Source: Pseudomonas alkylphenolica
GTDB taxonomy: Bacteria; Pseudomonadota; Gammaproteobacteria; Pseudomonadales; Pseudomonadaceae
Length of the DNA stretch: 64,000 bases
Assembly: GCF_016009175.1 (NCBI RefSeq)
Contig: NZ_JADUCM010000019.1
Location: 1 to 64,000 of the forward strand
Reading direction: 5' to 3'
The position numbers and the translations under genes are program-made. The notes under the pieces are model-generated. The model saw nothing but the letters and a program-made list of their open reading frames with translations, was not told the origin of the DNA and did no database searches. Below, in pieces: positions 33,858-42,523 of this stretch; position 1 is the stretch's first letter, and every line of letters begins with the position of its first letter.

Positions 33858-35756
33858 ATGGTTCAGGCAAGCAGTCAGGCGGACTCCGGGCAGTCAGTGG
33901 CGAAATCGGCGAGTTTGCTGGTGGCGGCAGTCGGGGTGGTGTTCGGTGATATCGGAACCAGTCCGTTGTACACCCTCAAGGAAGTGTTCTCCGGCGGTTA
34001 TGGCGTACCGGTCAACCATGACGGGGTGCTGGGTATCCTGGCGCTGATCCTCTGGTCGTTGATCTGGGTGGTGTCGATCAAGTACGTGGTGTTCATCCTG
34101 CGTGCCGACAACCAGGGCGAGGGTGGCACCATGGCCCTTACCGCGCTGGCACGTCGCGCTTCGGCGCCTTATCCCAAGCTGCGCTCGATGATGGTGGTGT
34201 GCGGCCTGATCGGTGCTGCGCTGTTTTATGGTGACAGCATGATCACCCCGGCGATCTCCGTGCTGTCGGCGGTCGAGGGCATGGAGCTGGCCTTCGAGGG
34301 TATTGACCATTGGGTAGTGCCGGTGGCCCTGGTGGTGCTGGTGGGGTTGTTTCTGATTCAGAAACACGGGACCGCACGGATCGGCATTCTCTTCGGGCCA
34401 GTGATGGTCACCTGGTTCGTGGTGCTGGGTGCACTGGGCGTGCACGGCATTTCCCAGAGCCCGGAAGTACTCAAAGCGTTCAACCCGGTCTGGGCCGTGC
34501 GCTTTTTCATCGTCCACCCGGGCATGGGCGTGGCGATTCTCGGTGCGGTGGTGCTGGCCTTGACCGGCGCCGAAGCGTTGTATGCCGACATGGGCCATTT
34601 TGGCCGCAAGCCGATCGCCCGGGCCTGGTTTCTTCTGGTATTGCCTGCGTTGGTGCTGAACTACTTCGGTCAGGGCGCCATGCTCCTGCAAAACCCCGAA
34701 GCTGCGCGCAACCCGTTCTATCTACTGGCGCCGGGCTGGGCCTTGATCCCGTTGGTCGGGCTTTCTACGCTGGCCACGGTGATTGCCTCGCAGGCGGTGA
34801 TCTCCGGTGCGTTCTCCCTCACACGCCAGGCCATCCAGCTTGGTTACGTGCCGCGCATGCAAATTCAGCACACCTCAAGTGATGAGCAGGGGCAGATCTA
34901 CATCGGCGCAGTGAACTGGGCGTTGATGGTCGGGGTGATCTTGCTGGTGCTCGGTTTCGAGTCGTCCGGGGCGCTGGCCTCGGCCTATGGCGTGGCGGTG
35001 ACGGGCACGATGCTGATGACCACCTTCCTGGTGTCCACCGTCATGCTGCTGTTGTGGAAGTGGCCGCCCGTGCTGGCCGTGCCGGTGTTGCTCGGCTTTC
35101 TGTTTGTAGACGGCCTGTTCTTTGCCGCCAACGTACCGAAGATTGTGCAGGGCGGGGCCTTTCCGGTGCTCGCGGGGATTGCACTGTTTGTGCTGATGAC
35201 CACCTGGAAGCGCGGCAAGCAGATTCTGGTTGAACGCCTGGACGAAGGCAGCTTGCCGTTGCCGCTGTTCATCAGCAGCATTCGTGTGCAGCCTCCACAC
35301 CGGGTGGAAGGGACCGCCGTGTTCCTGACCGCGCGTCAGGATGCCGTTCCCCATGCCTTGTTGCACAACATGTTGCATAACCAGGTGCTGCATAACCAGG
35401 TGGTACTGTTGACGGTGATCAGTGAGGACATGCCCCGTGTGCCGGCACAACAACAGTTTGAAATCGAAGCCTATGGTGAAGGGTTTTATCGTGTGTTGCT
35501 GCACTTTGGCTTCATGGACGAGCCTGATGTACCTGCGGCACTGAAGTTGTGCCACCTGGACGGGGTCGATTTCAGCCCGATGCGCACCACCTTCTTCCTC
35601 AGCCGCGAGACAGTGATTCCTTCGCGGCTGGTAGGCATGTCGCGTTGGCGCGCGGTGCTGTTCGCGTTCCTGTTGAAGAACGCCAACGGCACCTTGCGGT
35701 TCTTCAACCTGCCACTGAATCGGGTGATCGAGCTGGGAACGCAAGTTGAAATATAA
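33858..35756 (+). CDS. kup: Low-affinity potassium transporter Kup
   Basis: Kup is a proton-coupled K+ uptake system of the KUP/HAK/KT family. The 632-residue protein has about 12 TM helices, beginning with the signature AAVGVVFGDIGTSPLYTLKE near residue 25. The family segments YGDSMITPAISVLSAVEG and ALTGAEALYADMGHFG follow, and then a hydrophilic C-terminal domain of about 180 residues. The ATG is preceded by GGGAG. The 268-bp gap to rimO holds both promoters. Confidence 0.97.
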   Translation: MVQASSQADSGQSVAKSASLLVAAVGVVFGDIGTSPLYTLKEVFSGGYGVPVNHDGVLGILALILWSLIWVVSIKYVVFILRADNQGEGGTMALTALARRASAPYPKLRSMMVVCGLIGAALFYGDSMITPAISVLSAVEGMELAFEGIDHWVVPVALVVLVGLFLIQKHGTARIGILFGPVMVTWFVVLGALGVHGISQSPEVLKAFNPVWAVRFFIVHPGMGVAILGAVVLALTGAEALYADMGHFGRKPIARAWFLLVLPALVLNYFGQGAMLLQNPEAARNPFYLLAPGWALIPLVGLSTLATVIASQAVISGAFSLTRQAIQLGYVPRMQIQHTSSDEQGQIYIGAVNWALMVGVILLVLGFESSGALASAYGVAVTGTMLMTTFLVSTVMLLLWKWPPVLAVPVLLGFLFVDGLFFAANVPKIVQGGAFPVLAGIALFVLMTTWKRGKQILVERLDEGSLPLPLFISSIRVQPPHRVEGTAVFLTARQDAVPHALLHNMLHNQVLHNQVVLLTVISEDMPRVPAQQQFEIEAYGEGFYRVLLHFGFMDEPDVPAALKLCHLDGVDFSPMRTTFFLSRETVIPSRLVGMSRWRAVLFAFLLKNANGTLRFFNLPLNRVIELGTQVEI

Positions 35757-35774
35757 GTAGCAGACAGGCGCGCT

Positions 35775-37070
35775 TCAATTCTGCTCGGCAACGCTGGTCT
35801 TGCCCTGGCGACTCTCGATATCGCCGATCAGGCGCTTGGCCAGTGCCGGGTAGTTTTCGTCGAAGTGGTGGCCGCCGGGCAGCTTCAGGCGTTCACCTAC
35901 GGCAGTATGGTCGGTGCAGCCGCTCTCGTCGGCTTCTTCCTCGCCATAGATGCATATCACTTTCGCCGCTGGCAGCTTGGCCATTTCCGGCCCGGTAGGT
36001 GCTTCCTTGCCGGCATTGCCCAGCCAGCCTTCGACTTCGATCTCAAAACTGCCACTGCGGGCAAACGCCAGCAGTATCACCGCATCGATGCGTTTCTGAT
36101 CTTCCGCCGGAAGGCGGTTGTAGATGGCCGGCAGCACATCGGCACCGAAGGAGTAGCCGGTCAGCACGAAACGCTTGGTGCCCCATTTCTGACGGTAGTG
36201 CTGCATCAGTTCCGACAGGTCGATGGCGCTCTGTTCGGGCGTTTTGTGCTGCCAGTAGTAGCGCAAGGTGTCGATGCCGACCACTGGATAGCCCAGCTTG
36301 GCCATCTCGCCGGCGACATCGCGGTCGAGGTCGCGCCAGCCGCCATCGCCAGACAGGAACAGGGTTACGGTGTCGGTGGTCTGGCCGGCGGGCACTTCCA
36401 CCACCGGGATGCTCATGGCGTTGCCATCTTCACCTACCAGGGCCTGGGTCAGCTGCGCCTTGAGCACCTGTGGCAGGTGGATGTCGTAGTCGCTGATGCT
36501 GGTTTCGGCATTGGGCTGGTCACGCACGAAGGCTGCGCTGGCATCGTCTGGGTTGTCGTTCCAGGCCACGCTCCAGTGGCCGTGGGCCGCTGATTTGGGC
36601 AGTGCAGTGTTACAGCCAGGCTGCTCGATATTGAAGTCGACCGAAATGGCCTGGGCCTTATCGTCGTTCTGGTTGGCCAGCCAAGCCCAGGCCTGGGCCG
36701 CGCCCGGGCCGATACCGGCAACCAGCGTGGCCGGGCCCTGCAACTGTTGCAGGGCCTGTTGCACAGACGTTTGCTGCAAGGTGCAGTCGGCGGGCGGCAG
36801 GATCACCTGAACCATTTGCGCCTGGCCGCTTTGGCTCAGGTTCAGCAGTTGCTTGTCGGTGAGGGCCTGATCCTGTGGGACGGCAATGGCAACCCTGGCT
36901 TTGGCGTGCACACCTGGGGTAACCCGCGTCAGGCTGCTGCCATCGCCGAGGGTCAGGTGTTCAAGGCTCGGCTCGGGCGCCGGGCGGGTCCAGAGCCAGA
37001 AAACCGCTGCGGCGGCCAGCAAGCCCGCGGCCAATATGGCCAGAAGGTACAACCAGTAACGTCGAATCAT
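35775..37070 (-). CDS. VirJ/AcvB-like periplasmic hydrolase, MprF partner
   Basis: The 431-residue protein has an N-terminal signal-anchor (about residues 6-27) and a duplicated alpha/beta-hydrolase region. The second half carries the nucleophile motif GYSFGADVLPA and a late HHFDEN. It is related to VirJ/AcvB of Agrobacterium. In P. aeruginosa the homologue beside mprF hydrolyses alanyl-phosphatidylglycerol, reversing MprF. The same pairing here, with start and stop codons sharing one base (TGATG), supports that role. Confidence 0.82.
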   Translation of the reverse strand: MIRRYWLYLLAILAAGLLAAAAVFWLWTRPAPEPSLEHLTLGDGSSLTRVTPGVHAKARVAIAVPQDQALTDKQLLNLSQSGQAQMVQVILPPADCTLQQTSVQQALQQLQGPATLVAGIGPGAAQAWAWLANQNDDKAQAISVDFNIEQPGCNTALPKSAAHGHWSVAWNDNPDDASAAFVRDQPNAETSISDYDIHLPQVLKAQLTQALVGEDGNAMSIPVVEVPAGQTTDTVTLFLSGDGGWRDLDRDVAGEMAKLGYPVVGIDTLRYYWQHKTPEQSAIDLSELMQHYRQKWGTKRFVLTGYSFGADVLPAIYNRLPAEDQKRIDAVILLAFARSGSFEIEVEGWLGNAGKEAPTGPEMAKLPAAKVICIYGEEEADESGCTDHTAVGERLKLPGGHHFDENYPALAKRLIGDIESRQGKTSVAEQN

Positions 37071-39712
37071 CAGCGTTTCACCAATCCGGTCAGGCCGCCA
37101 GCAATCAGGGCGGCAGTATCGGCCAGTGCCACCAGCGGATCGAGTCCGGCAGGCACGGCCATATAACGAGGTTCCCAGTCAGGCTGGAATTTGTCCTTGA
37201 AGCGGCGCAGTCCCTGAAAGTTGTAGAGCTGTTCACCGCGCTGGAACACCATCGAGCCCAGGCGTTGGGTCAGCGGTGCACCACGGCGAGGTTGCAGGCC
37301 CGAAAGCGGCACCATGCCGAGGCTGAAGCGCGCGTAGTCATGACGCTTATAGTGTTGGATCAGGCCAACCATCATGAATTCCATGGTCAGCTTCGGCGCC
37401 TGCGGGTGTGCGCGCATCAAGTCGAGGCTCGCCAGTTCGCGGCTATGGGTTTCCAGCAGGTTGGCAAACGCCACCGGGCGACCCTCGAAACGGATCAGGG
37501 CGATACGAAAATGCTGCAGGTATTCGGGGCTGAAGCGGCCCAGGGAAAAGCCTTTCTCGCGCACATTCTTGCCGGTCAACCACGCGTCGGAGATGGCTTT
37601 GAGCTCTTCAAGGGGCGCTTGTCCCGGTTCGTGTACTTCCAGGCTCAGGCCATCCCGGCTGCCACGGTTCCATGTGTAACGCAGGTCTTTCATTTCCTTG
37701 CCCTTGGCGTCCAGGTCAAAGCGCTTGAGGTCGACTCGCGCCTCTTCGCCCAGTTTGATCGCGGTCAGGCCGATGTCCATATAAAAAGGCAAGTTCTCGG
37801 CTCGTACCTGGTAGAACACCGGGCGGGCGTGGTGTACGTCGCACAGGTCGCGGAACTGCCAGATCATTTCGGCGCGCTTGTAAGCCGGCCCGATGGGGTC
37901 GTACAGGGCGACCAGGCTGCGGCCGCGCCGTGCATACATGAGAAAGGCATCGTCGTCGCTGTGAAACAGCAGGGCCTTGTCGCCGGTTAACGCCAGGCCG
38001 CCATCCGGTTGGTCGGAGGCTTGCAGAATGCGGTTGGCACGCTGTAACTCTTCCGCGTTGGGCAGGTGAATGACCGGGCGGGCGGTGCGTAGCAACCACG
38101 TCAGGGAGATCACCACCAGCAGTACCGCGCTGCCCAGAAGAGAGCGCAGGCCTCGGGGGGCATCGGCATCCAGGGTGAATTGCCACCACAGTTGATGACT
38201 GTAGGGCACATCCTGGTAGGCAAACAGCAACAGCCAGATGGAGGCTCCCAATACACAGGCACTTGCGGCCAGATAGACCGGGGAGAAAGGCAGCTCCAGC
38301 AGGCGGCTGGGGCGGTAGAACGAGCGGCGGAACAGGGCCAGCAGGCAGGCGGTCAGCGTCAGGATGCTGGCCTCCTCCCAGTCAAAGCCCTTGAGCAGCG
38401 AGAGCAGGGCGCCTACCAGCAGCAATACCGTGGTCAGCATCCAGGCGGCGGACAGGCGCCGGCGAAGGCCTTGCGCGAGCAGCAGGCACAGTACGCCGAT
38501 CAGGCTTGCGCCGAAATGCGAGGCGTCGATAAGTCGATGGGGAATCAGGAAGCCCAGGTGTTCGAGGCGTTCATCGATCTCCGGGGTGGCACCGGAAAAC
38601 AGCAAGACGACACCGGAAAGAAATACCAGCACTGCCAGTACCGGAGCGGCAAGGCCGGATGCTGCCTTGATGGCCTGGCGAGTGAGCAGAAAACGCCTGG
38701 CTTCGCTGGCCAGCAGTAACGCACAGGCCAGCAACAGCGGCAGCACCACGTAGATCAGGCGGTACAGCACCAGGGCTGCAGCCAGCGGTGCGGCACCCAG
38801 TTGATCGGCGAAGGCCGCCAGCAGAATGGCCTCGAATACCCCGACACCACCCGGCACATGACTCAACACCCCTGCTGCCAGAGCCAGCAGGTATACCAGC
38901 AGGAATGCACCGAAGGGTGGTGCCTCCGGCAGCAGCAGATACAGCACGGTTGCCGCTGCTGCGACATCCAGGGCAGTGATCAGCAATTGCAGAAGCGTCA
39001 GGCGAGCACCCGGCAGGCGCAGGGTTCTGCGGCCGACGCGCACCAGCAGGTTGTCGGCCTGGGGCTGTTCCGGCAAGCGCCGCCGGTACAGGCCGTACGC
39101 CAGAAGCGCAGTCAGTCCCAGTACAGCCAGAGCGACTCCTGCCAATAACGTTTCGGGAAGATGCAGGGCAGTGGCGGCTGCGGGCAGATTGCTCAAGGTG
39201 GCGAGGGCAGCCAGAGGCGGCAGCGCACAGCCCAGTGACAGGCTGGCGAACAGGGTCATGCGCGCGACTTCGGCGGCGCCGACACCTTGACGTGCATAGA
39301 GCCGATAGCGCACCGAGCCGCCCGAAAGCAGTGACAGGCCGATGGCATTACCAATAGCGAAGGCGCTGAACCCACCCATGACCAATGCCTGTGGTGGTAA
39401 CTGGACGCCAGCGTAACGACTGGCCGACCATTCGTACCCGAGCAGAATGACAAAGCCGGCAACGGTTGCCAGCAGCGCCCCGCCCAAGGCTGCGGGTGGC
39501 ACGCTGAGTAGCGAGTCGTGCAGGGCATAGATGTCCAGCTCGCTGAGCAGGTGACGGCAGGCGATCAGGGCGATGGTGAACAGCAAAAGGGTTACTGCCA
39601 GGCCAATGGGCTGGCGATAGCGGCTCAAGCGGTCGAGCCAGCGTAAATGCTGGGCGGCGTTGGGCAGGGCAGTAGTAACAGGTGCTTCGGATTCAGGCGT
39701 CTGGCTGCGCAT
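37070..39712 (-). CDS. mprF: Aminoacyl-phosphatidylglycerol synthase/flippase MprF
   Basis: MprF transfers lysine or alanine from aminoacyl-tRNA to phosphatidylglycerol and flips the product, lowering net negative charge and giving resistance to cationic peptides and acid. The 880-residue protein has about 14 N-terminal TM helices (flippase, from residue 30 to about 545). A C-terminal cytosolic DUF2156 synthase domain follows (LLFHSDDDAFLMYARRGRS, GFSLGRFSPEYL, LGMVPLSG). In Pseudomonas the product is usually alanyl-PG; specificity cannot be read here. The start is the ATG at 39712; the preceding codon is an in-frame TTG. Confidence 0.94.
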   Translation of the reverse strand: MRSQTPESEAPVTTALPNAAQHLRWLDRLSRYRQPIGLAVTLLLFTIALIACRHLLSELDIYALHDSLLSVPPAALGGALLATVAGFVILLGYEWSASRYAGVQLPPQALVMGGFSAFAIGNAIGLSLLSGGSVRYRLYARQGVGAAEVARMTLFASLSLGCALPPLAALATLSNLPAAATALHLPETLLAGVALAVLGLTALLAYGLYRRRLPEQPQADNLLVRVGRRTLRLPGARLTLLQLLITALDVAAAATVLYLLLPEAPPFGAFLLVYLLALAAGVLSHVPGGVGVFEAILLAAFADQLGAAPLAAALVLYRLIYVVLPLLLACALLLASEARRFLLTRQAIKAASGLAAPVLAVLVFLSGVVLLFSGATPEIDERLEHLGFLIPHRLIDASHFGASLIGVLCLLLAQGLRRRLSAAWMLTTVLLLVGALLSLLKGFDWEEASILTLTACLLALFRRSFYRPSRLLELPFSPVYLAASACVLGASIWLLLFAYQDVPYSHQLWWQFTLDADAPRGLRSLLGSAVLLVVISLTWLLRTARPVIHLPNAEELQRANRILQASDQPDGGLALTGDKALLFHSDDDAFLMYARRGRSLVALYDPIGPAYKRAEMIWQFRDLCDVHHARPVFYQVRAENLPFYMDIGLTAIKLGEEARVDLKRFDLDAKGKEMKDLRYTWNRGSRDGLSLEVHEPGQAPLEELKAISDAWLTGKNVREKGFSLGRFSPEYLQHFRIALIRFEGRPVAFANLLETHSRELASLDLMRAHPQAPKLTMEFMMVGLIQHYKRHDYARFSLGMVPLSGLQPRRGAPLTQRLGSMVFQRGEQLYNFQGLRRFKDKFQPDWEPRYMAVPAGLDPLVALADTAALIAGGLTGLVKR

Positions 39713-39887
39713 CAAATACCTCGCGGATGGTGCACGCCAGGAGGAACGTATCCAGCCAAGGTACCAATCCCTATGGAAAGTAGTAGCGGCTATGATCGGG
39801 CCGCTGCCTGCCTAGAGGATAGTTAAAGATAATTTATTTTGCCGGCAGGCCGGAGGGGAAAGCGGGGAGAGGGTTGAATCGCAGATG

Positions 39888-39920
39888 CAAAAAAGGCCAC
39901 TTTTTTCAAAGTGGCCTTTT
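39888..39920. terminator. Terminator downstream of tRNA-fMet copy 1
   Basis: AAAAAAGGCCAC-TTTTTTCAAA-GTGGCCTTTT is a stem with flanking A/T runs. It lies immediately downstream (leftwards) of the first initiator tRNA. Confidence 0.85.
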
Positions 39921-39928
39921 CTGTTGTA

Positions 39929-40005
<77 letters not shown>

Positions 40006-40100
40006 TCTGATGTGGCGGATTCTACAGCCTTTGACCAGGCTGTCAACCTTAATCGTTGATTTACAATAAATTTCTGCCAGGCCATTTTTTTCAGGCAAAG

Positions 40101-40130
40101 AAAAAGGCCACTCCGAAGAGTGGCCTTTCC
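40101..40130. terminator. Terminator downstream of tRNA-fMet copy 2
   Basis: AAAAAGGCCACTC-CGAA-GAGTGGCCTTT lies directly downstream (leftwards) of the second initiator tRNA and shares its stem core with the terminator of copy 1. Confidence 0.88.
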
Positions 40131-40136
40131 TTAATC

Positions 40137-40213
<77 letters not shown>

Positions 40214-40259
40214 CCTGTGAGATGAGATTCTACAGTTATGCGCTGGGGTGTCAAGCGTT

Positions 40260-40289
40260 CATTTGAAGAAATCCTTTTTTCTTCAAATG
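40260..40289. repeat. Perfect 11-bp inverted repeat upstream of tRNA-fMet
   Basis: CATTTGAAGAA (40260-40270) is repeated in inverse as TTCTTCAAATG (40279-40289) with an 8-nt T-rich spacer. It is AT-rich, unlike the usual GC-rich terminators here. It lies about 47 nt upstream of the second tRNA in its direction of transcription. It could be a regulator site or an intrinsic structure. Confidence 0.55.
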
Positions 40290-40347
40290 CTTAGCGCTCT
40301 CACTTGGGAACTGAAGGCAGACTGGCCGGGGATCCTGGCTTGTCGGC

Positions 40348-40363
40348 GTGTATGTTTATCCAG
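40348..40363 (+). promoter_or_regulatory. Degenerate LexA-like box upstream of dinB
   Basis: GTGTATGTTTATCCAG matches 12 of 16 positions of the LexA consensus CTGTATATATATACAG but lacks the leading C. It lies 73 nt before dinB, a gene that is SOS-controlled in many bacteria. The call is tentative. Confidence 0.4.
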
Positions 40364-40436
40364 TATTCAAGGTGCCAAGGTGATGCGGGAGTGAGATACT
40401 GCCCACACGATCTTCTACCTTTACCTATAGCTGCCG

Positions 40437-41501
40437 ATGTCCCAGCGCAAAATCATTCATATCGACTGTGACTGTTTCTACGCCGCCATTGAAATGCGCG
40501 ACGACCCGCGCCTGGCTGGGCGACCGCTGGCAGTGGGGGGCTCGGCTGAGCGGCGCGGCGTGATTGCGACCTGCAACTATGAGGCGCGGGCCTACGGCGT
40601 GCGCTCGGCGATGTCGTCCCGGCACGCGCTTAACCTGTGCCCCGATCTGTTGATCGTAAAGCCACGCATGGATGCTTATAAAGAAGCATCCCGGGAAATT
40701 CACACCATCTTTCGCGACTACACCGAGCTGATCGAGCCGTTGTCGCTGGATGAGGCCTACCTGGATGTCTCGGACAGTTCCTGGTTTGCCGGCAGTGCGA
40801 CACGAATTGCGGCCGATATCCGTCGGCGGGTTGCCCAACAACTGCACATCACAGTATCGGCCGGGGTGGCGCCCAACAAGTTTCTGGCCAAAATCGCCAG
40901 CGACTGGCGCAAACCCAATGGCCTGTTTGTCATCACCCCTGACGAAGTCGAGGCGTTCGTGGCGGCGCTGCCTGTCAGCAAACTGCACGGCGTGGGTAAA
41001 GTGACGGCAGACAAACTGGGACGCCTGGGGATCAGCAGTTGCCTGGACCTGCGCGACTGGAGTCACGTGGCACTGGCGCGTGAATTCGGCAGTTTCGGTG
41101 AGCGGCTGTGGGGGCTGTCGCGCGGTATCGACGATCGGGCGGTGCACAATGACAGTCGTCGGCAGTCGGTCAGCGTGGAAAACACCTACGACACGGACCT
41201 TCCGGACCTGGCCAGTTGCCTGGCGAAATTGCCTGAACTCATGGAAACCCTGGCCGCGCGCATGGCGCGAATCGACGACAGCTACCGGCCGGGCAAACCT
41301 TTCGTCAAAGTGAAGTTCCATGATTTCACCCAGACCACCCTGGAACAGTCCGGGGCCGGTCGTGACCTGGGCAGCTACCAGTTGCTGCTCAGTCAGGCGT
41401 TCGCCCGCGGAGGAAAGCCGGTAAGGCTGCTGGGCATTGGCGTGCGATTACAGGATTTACGCAGCGGCCATGAGCAACTGGAGTTGTTCGGGCGCGATTG
41501 A
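40437..41501 (+). CDS. dinB: DNA polymerase IV
   Basis: DinB is a Y-family translesion polymerase that bypasses N2-dG lesions and is error-prone on undamaged DNA. The 354-residue protein has the catalytic DCDCFYAAIE motif (residues 8-17), SLDEAYLD (second acidic site, near residue 103), the helix-hairpin-helix thumb region and the little-finger domain. The C-terminus ends EQLELFGRD, a typical beta-clamp-binding tail (QLxLF). Confidence 0.97.
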   Translation: MSQRKIIHIDCDCFYAAIEMRDDPRLAGRPLAVGGSAERRGVIATCNYEARAYGVRSAMSSRHALNLCPDLLIVKPRMDAYKEASREIHTIFRDYTELIEPLSLDEAYLDVSDSSWFAGSATRIAADIRRRVAQQLHITVSAGVAPNKFLAKIASDWRKPNGLFVITPDEVEAFVAALPVSKLHGVGKVTADKLGRLGISSCLDLRDWSHVALAREFGSFGERLWGLSRGIDDRAVHNDSRRQSVSVENTYDTDLPDLASCLAKLPELMETLAARMARIDDSYRPGKPFVKVKFHDFTQTTLEQSGAGRDLGSYQLLLSQAFARGGKPVRLLGIGVRLQDLRSGHEQLELFGRD

Positions 41502-41504
41502 ATG

Positions 41505-41532
41505 AAAAAACGCCAGCAAGCTGGCGTTTTTT
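41505..41532. terminator. Bidirectional terminator dinB/lipoprotein gene
   Basis: AAAAAACGCCAGC-AA-GCTGGCGTTTTTT lies between the convergent dinB stop (41501) and the stop of the gene ending at 41551. Confidence 0.92.
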
Positions 41533-41550
41533 CAAGGCAGGGCAGGAGAA

Positions 41551-42504
41551 TCAGTGCACGCCAGGGTCAGCGGCCAGGCGGCCGGCATCCTTGTTCAGTG
41601 CCTGGAGAAACTCCTGTTGCAGCTCTGGGTCATTGCGCGTGAGCTCGATCAGGCTCTGCTCCAGTTCGCTGGCTTCCTCTTCCATGCCCAGTTCGGCCAG
41701 GCGCTTGACCCGATGCACCCACTGGCTGACGTCGTCATCCTCGAGGTCATCGAAAATCAGGTCGTGAGCCTCCACCAGCTTGCCGCGCAGGGCACTGCTG
41801 ATGAGCAGGCTGGCGTCACCACGCACGGTGTTGTCTTCGTCGGCCACCTGCAGGTGCAGGGTGCCGATGTGCGTCAGGTTCTGCTCGGAGAACGGGCTGT
41901 CGAGCAGGTTCAGGTGCAGAACGCCGTTACGGTCAGTGGTCAGCGTGTGGTTGACCTTGCCGGCTTTTACTTCAACCGGACGGTCGCTCCACGGCAGGCT
42001 GGTGTATTCCTGGCGTTTATCTTTCTGCACCTCGGTGATGCCGGCAAGGTTCTGCTGGGATCGGCCATTGGATTGCGCATTCATGAACGGGTTGAGGCCA
42101 TCGATGCCGTAGCTGAACCAGTCATGGGTGACGCTTTCGGGCAGATTGCCCAAGGCGAAGATGTTGACCACGTTGGCGCCAACGCCGGCGACCACTGCCA
42201 CCGCACCCAGCGGAATCTCGTAGATTTCCCGCCAGGGCTGGTAGGGCGTGTAGCGGTCGTAGCGACGAGTCACTTCGAATTCGGTTACTTCGAAGTTCTT
42301 TTGCTCTTGAATGCGCACACGCCGCTGGGGCAGCTCGAGTACCTTGGGGTCCCCGACATCGATCTGCAGGCTGTGTTCGAGCAGCTTGCGCTCGATGCGT
42401 TCCTCATGCTCGCTGCGCTGGGACATCTGGTTGGCGCAGCCGCTGAGCAACAGGGCGCCGCACAGTGCGGCGCCCCCTTGGGTTAAGGTACTTCGCTTGA
42501 ACAT
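41551..42504 (-). CDS. Conserved hypothetical lipoprotein
   Basis: The 317-residue protein has a lipoprotein signal with lipobox LLSGC (Cys23). A charged region is followed by a central hydrophobic stretch (IPLGAVAVVAGVGANVVNIFALG, about residues 97-119), then a beta-rich region and an acidic C-terminal helical tail (LAELGMEEEASELEQSLIEL). A homologue of unknown function sits beside proS in P. aeruginosa. The start at 42504 directly precedes the signal peptide. It is 19 nt downstream of proS and probably co-transcribed. Confidence 0.82.
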   Translation of the reverse strand: MFKRSTLTQGGAALCGALLLSGCANQMSQRSEHEERIERKLLEHSLQIDVGDPKVLELPQRRVRIQEQKNFEVTEFEVTRRYDRYTPYQPWREIYEIPLGAVAVVAGVGANVVNIFALGNLPESVTHDWFSYGIDGLNPFMNAQSNGRSQQNLAGITEVQKDKRQEYTSLPWSDRPVEVKAGKVNHTLTTDRNGVLHLNLLDSPFSEQNLTHIGTLHLQVADEDNTVRGDASLLISSALRGKLVEAHDLIFDDLEDDDVSQWVHRVKRLAELGMEEEASELEQSLIELTRNDPELQQEFLQALNKDAGRLAADPGVH

Positions 42505-42523
42505 GATTACTCTTGTTTGACTA

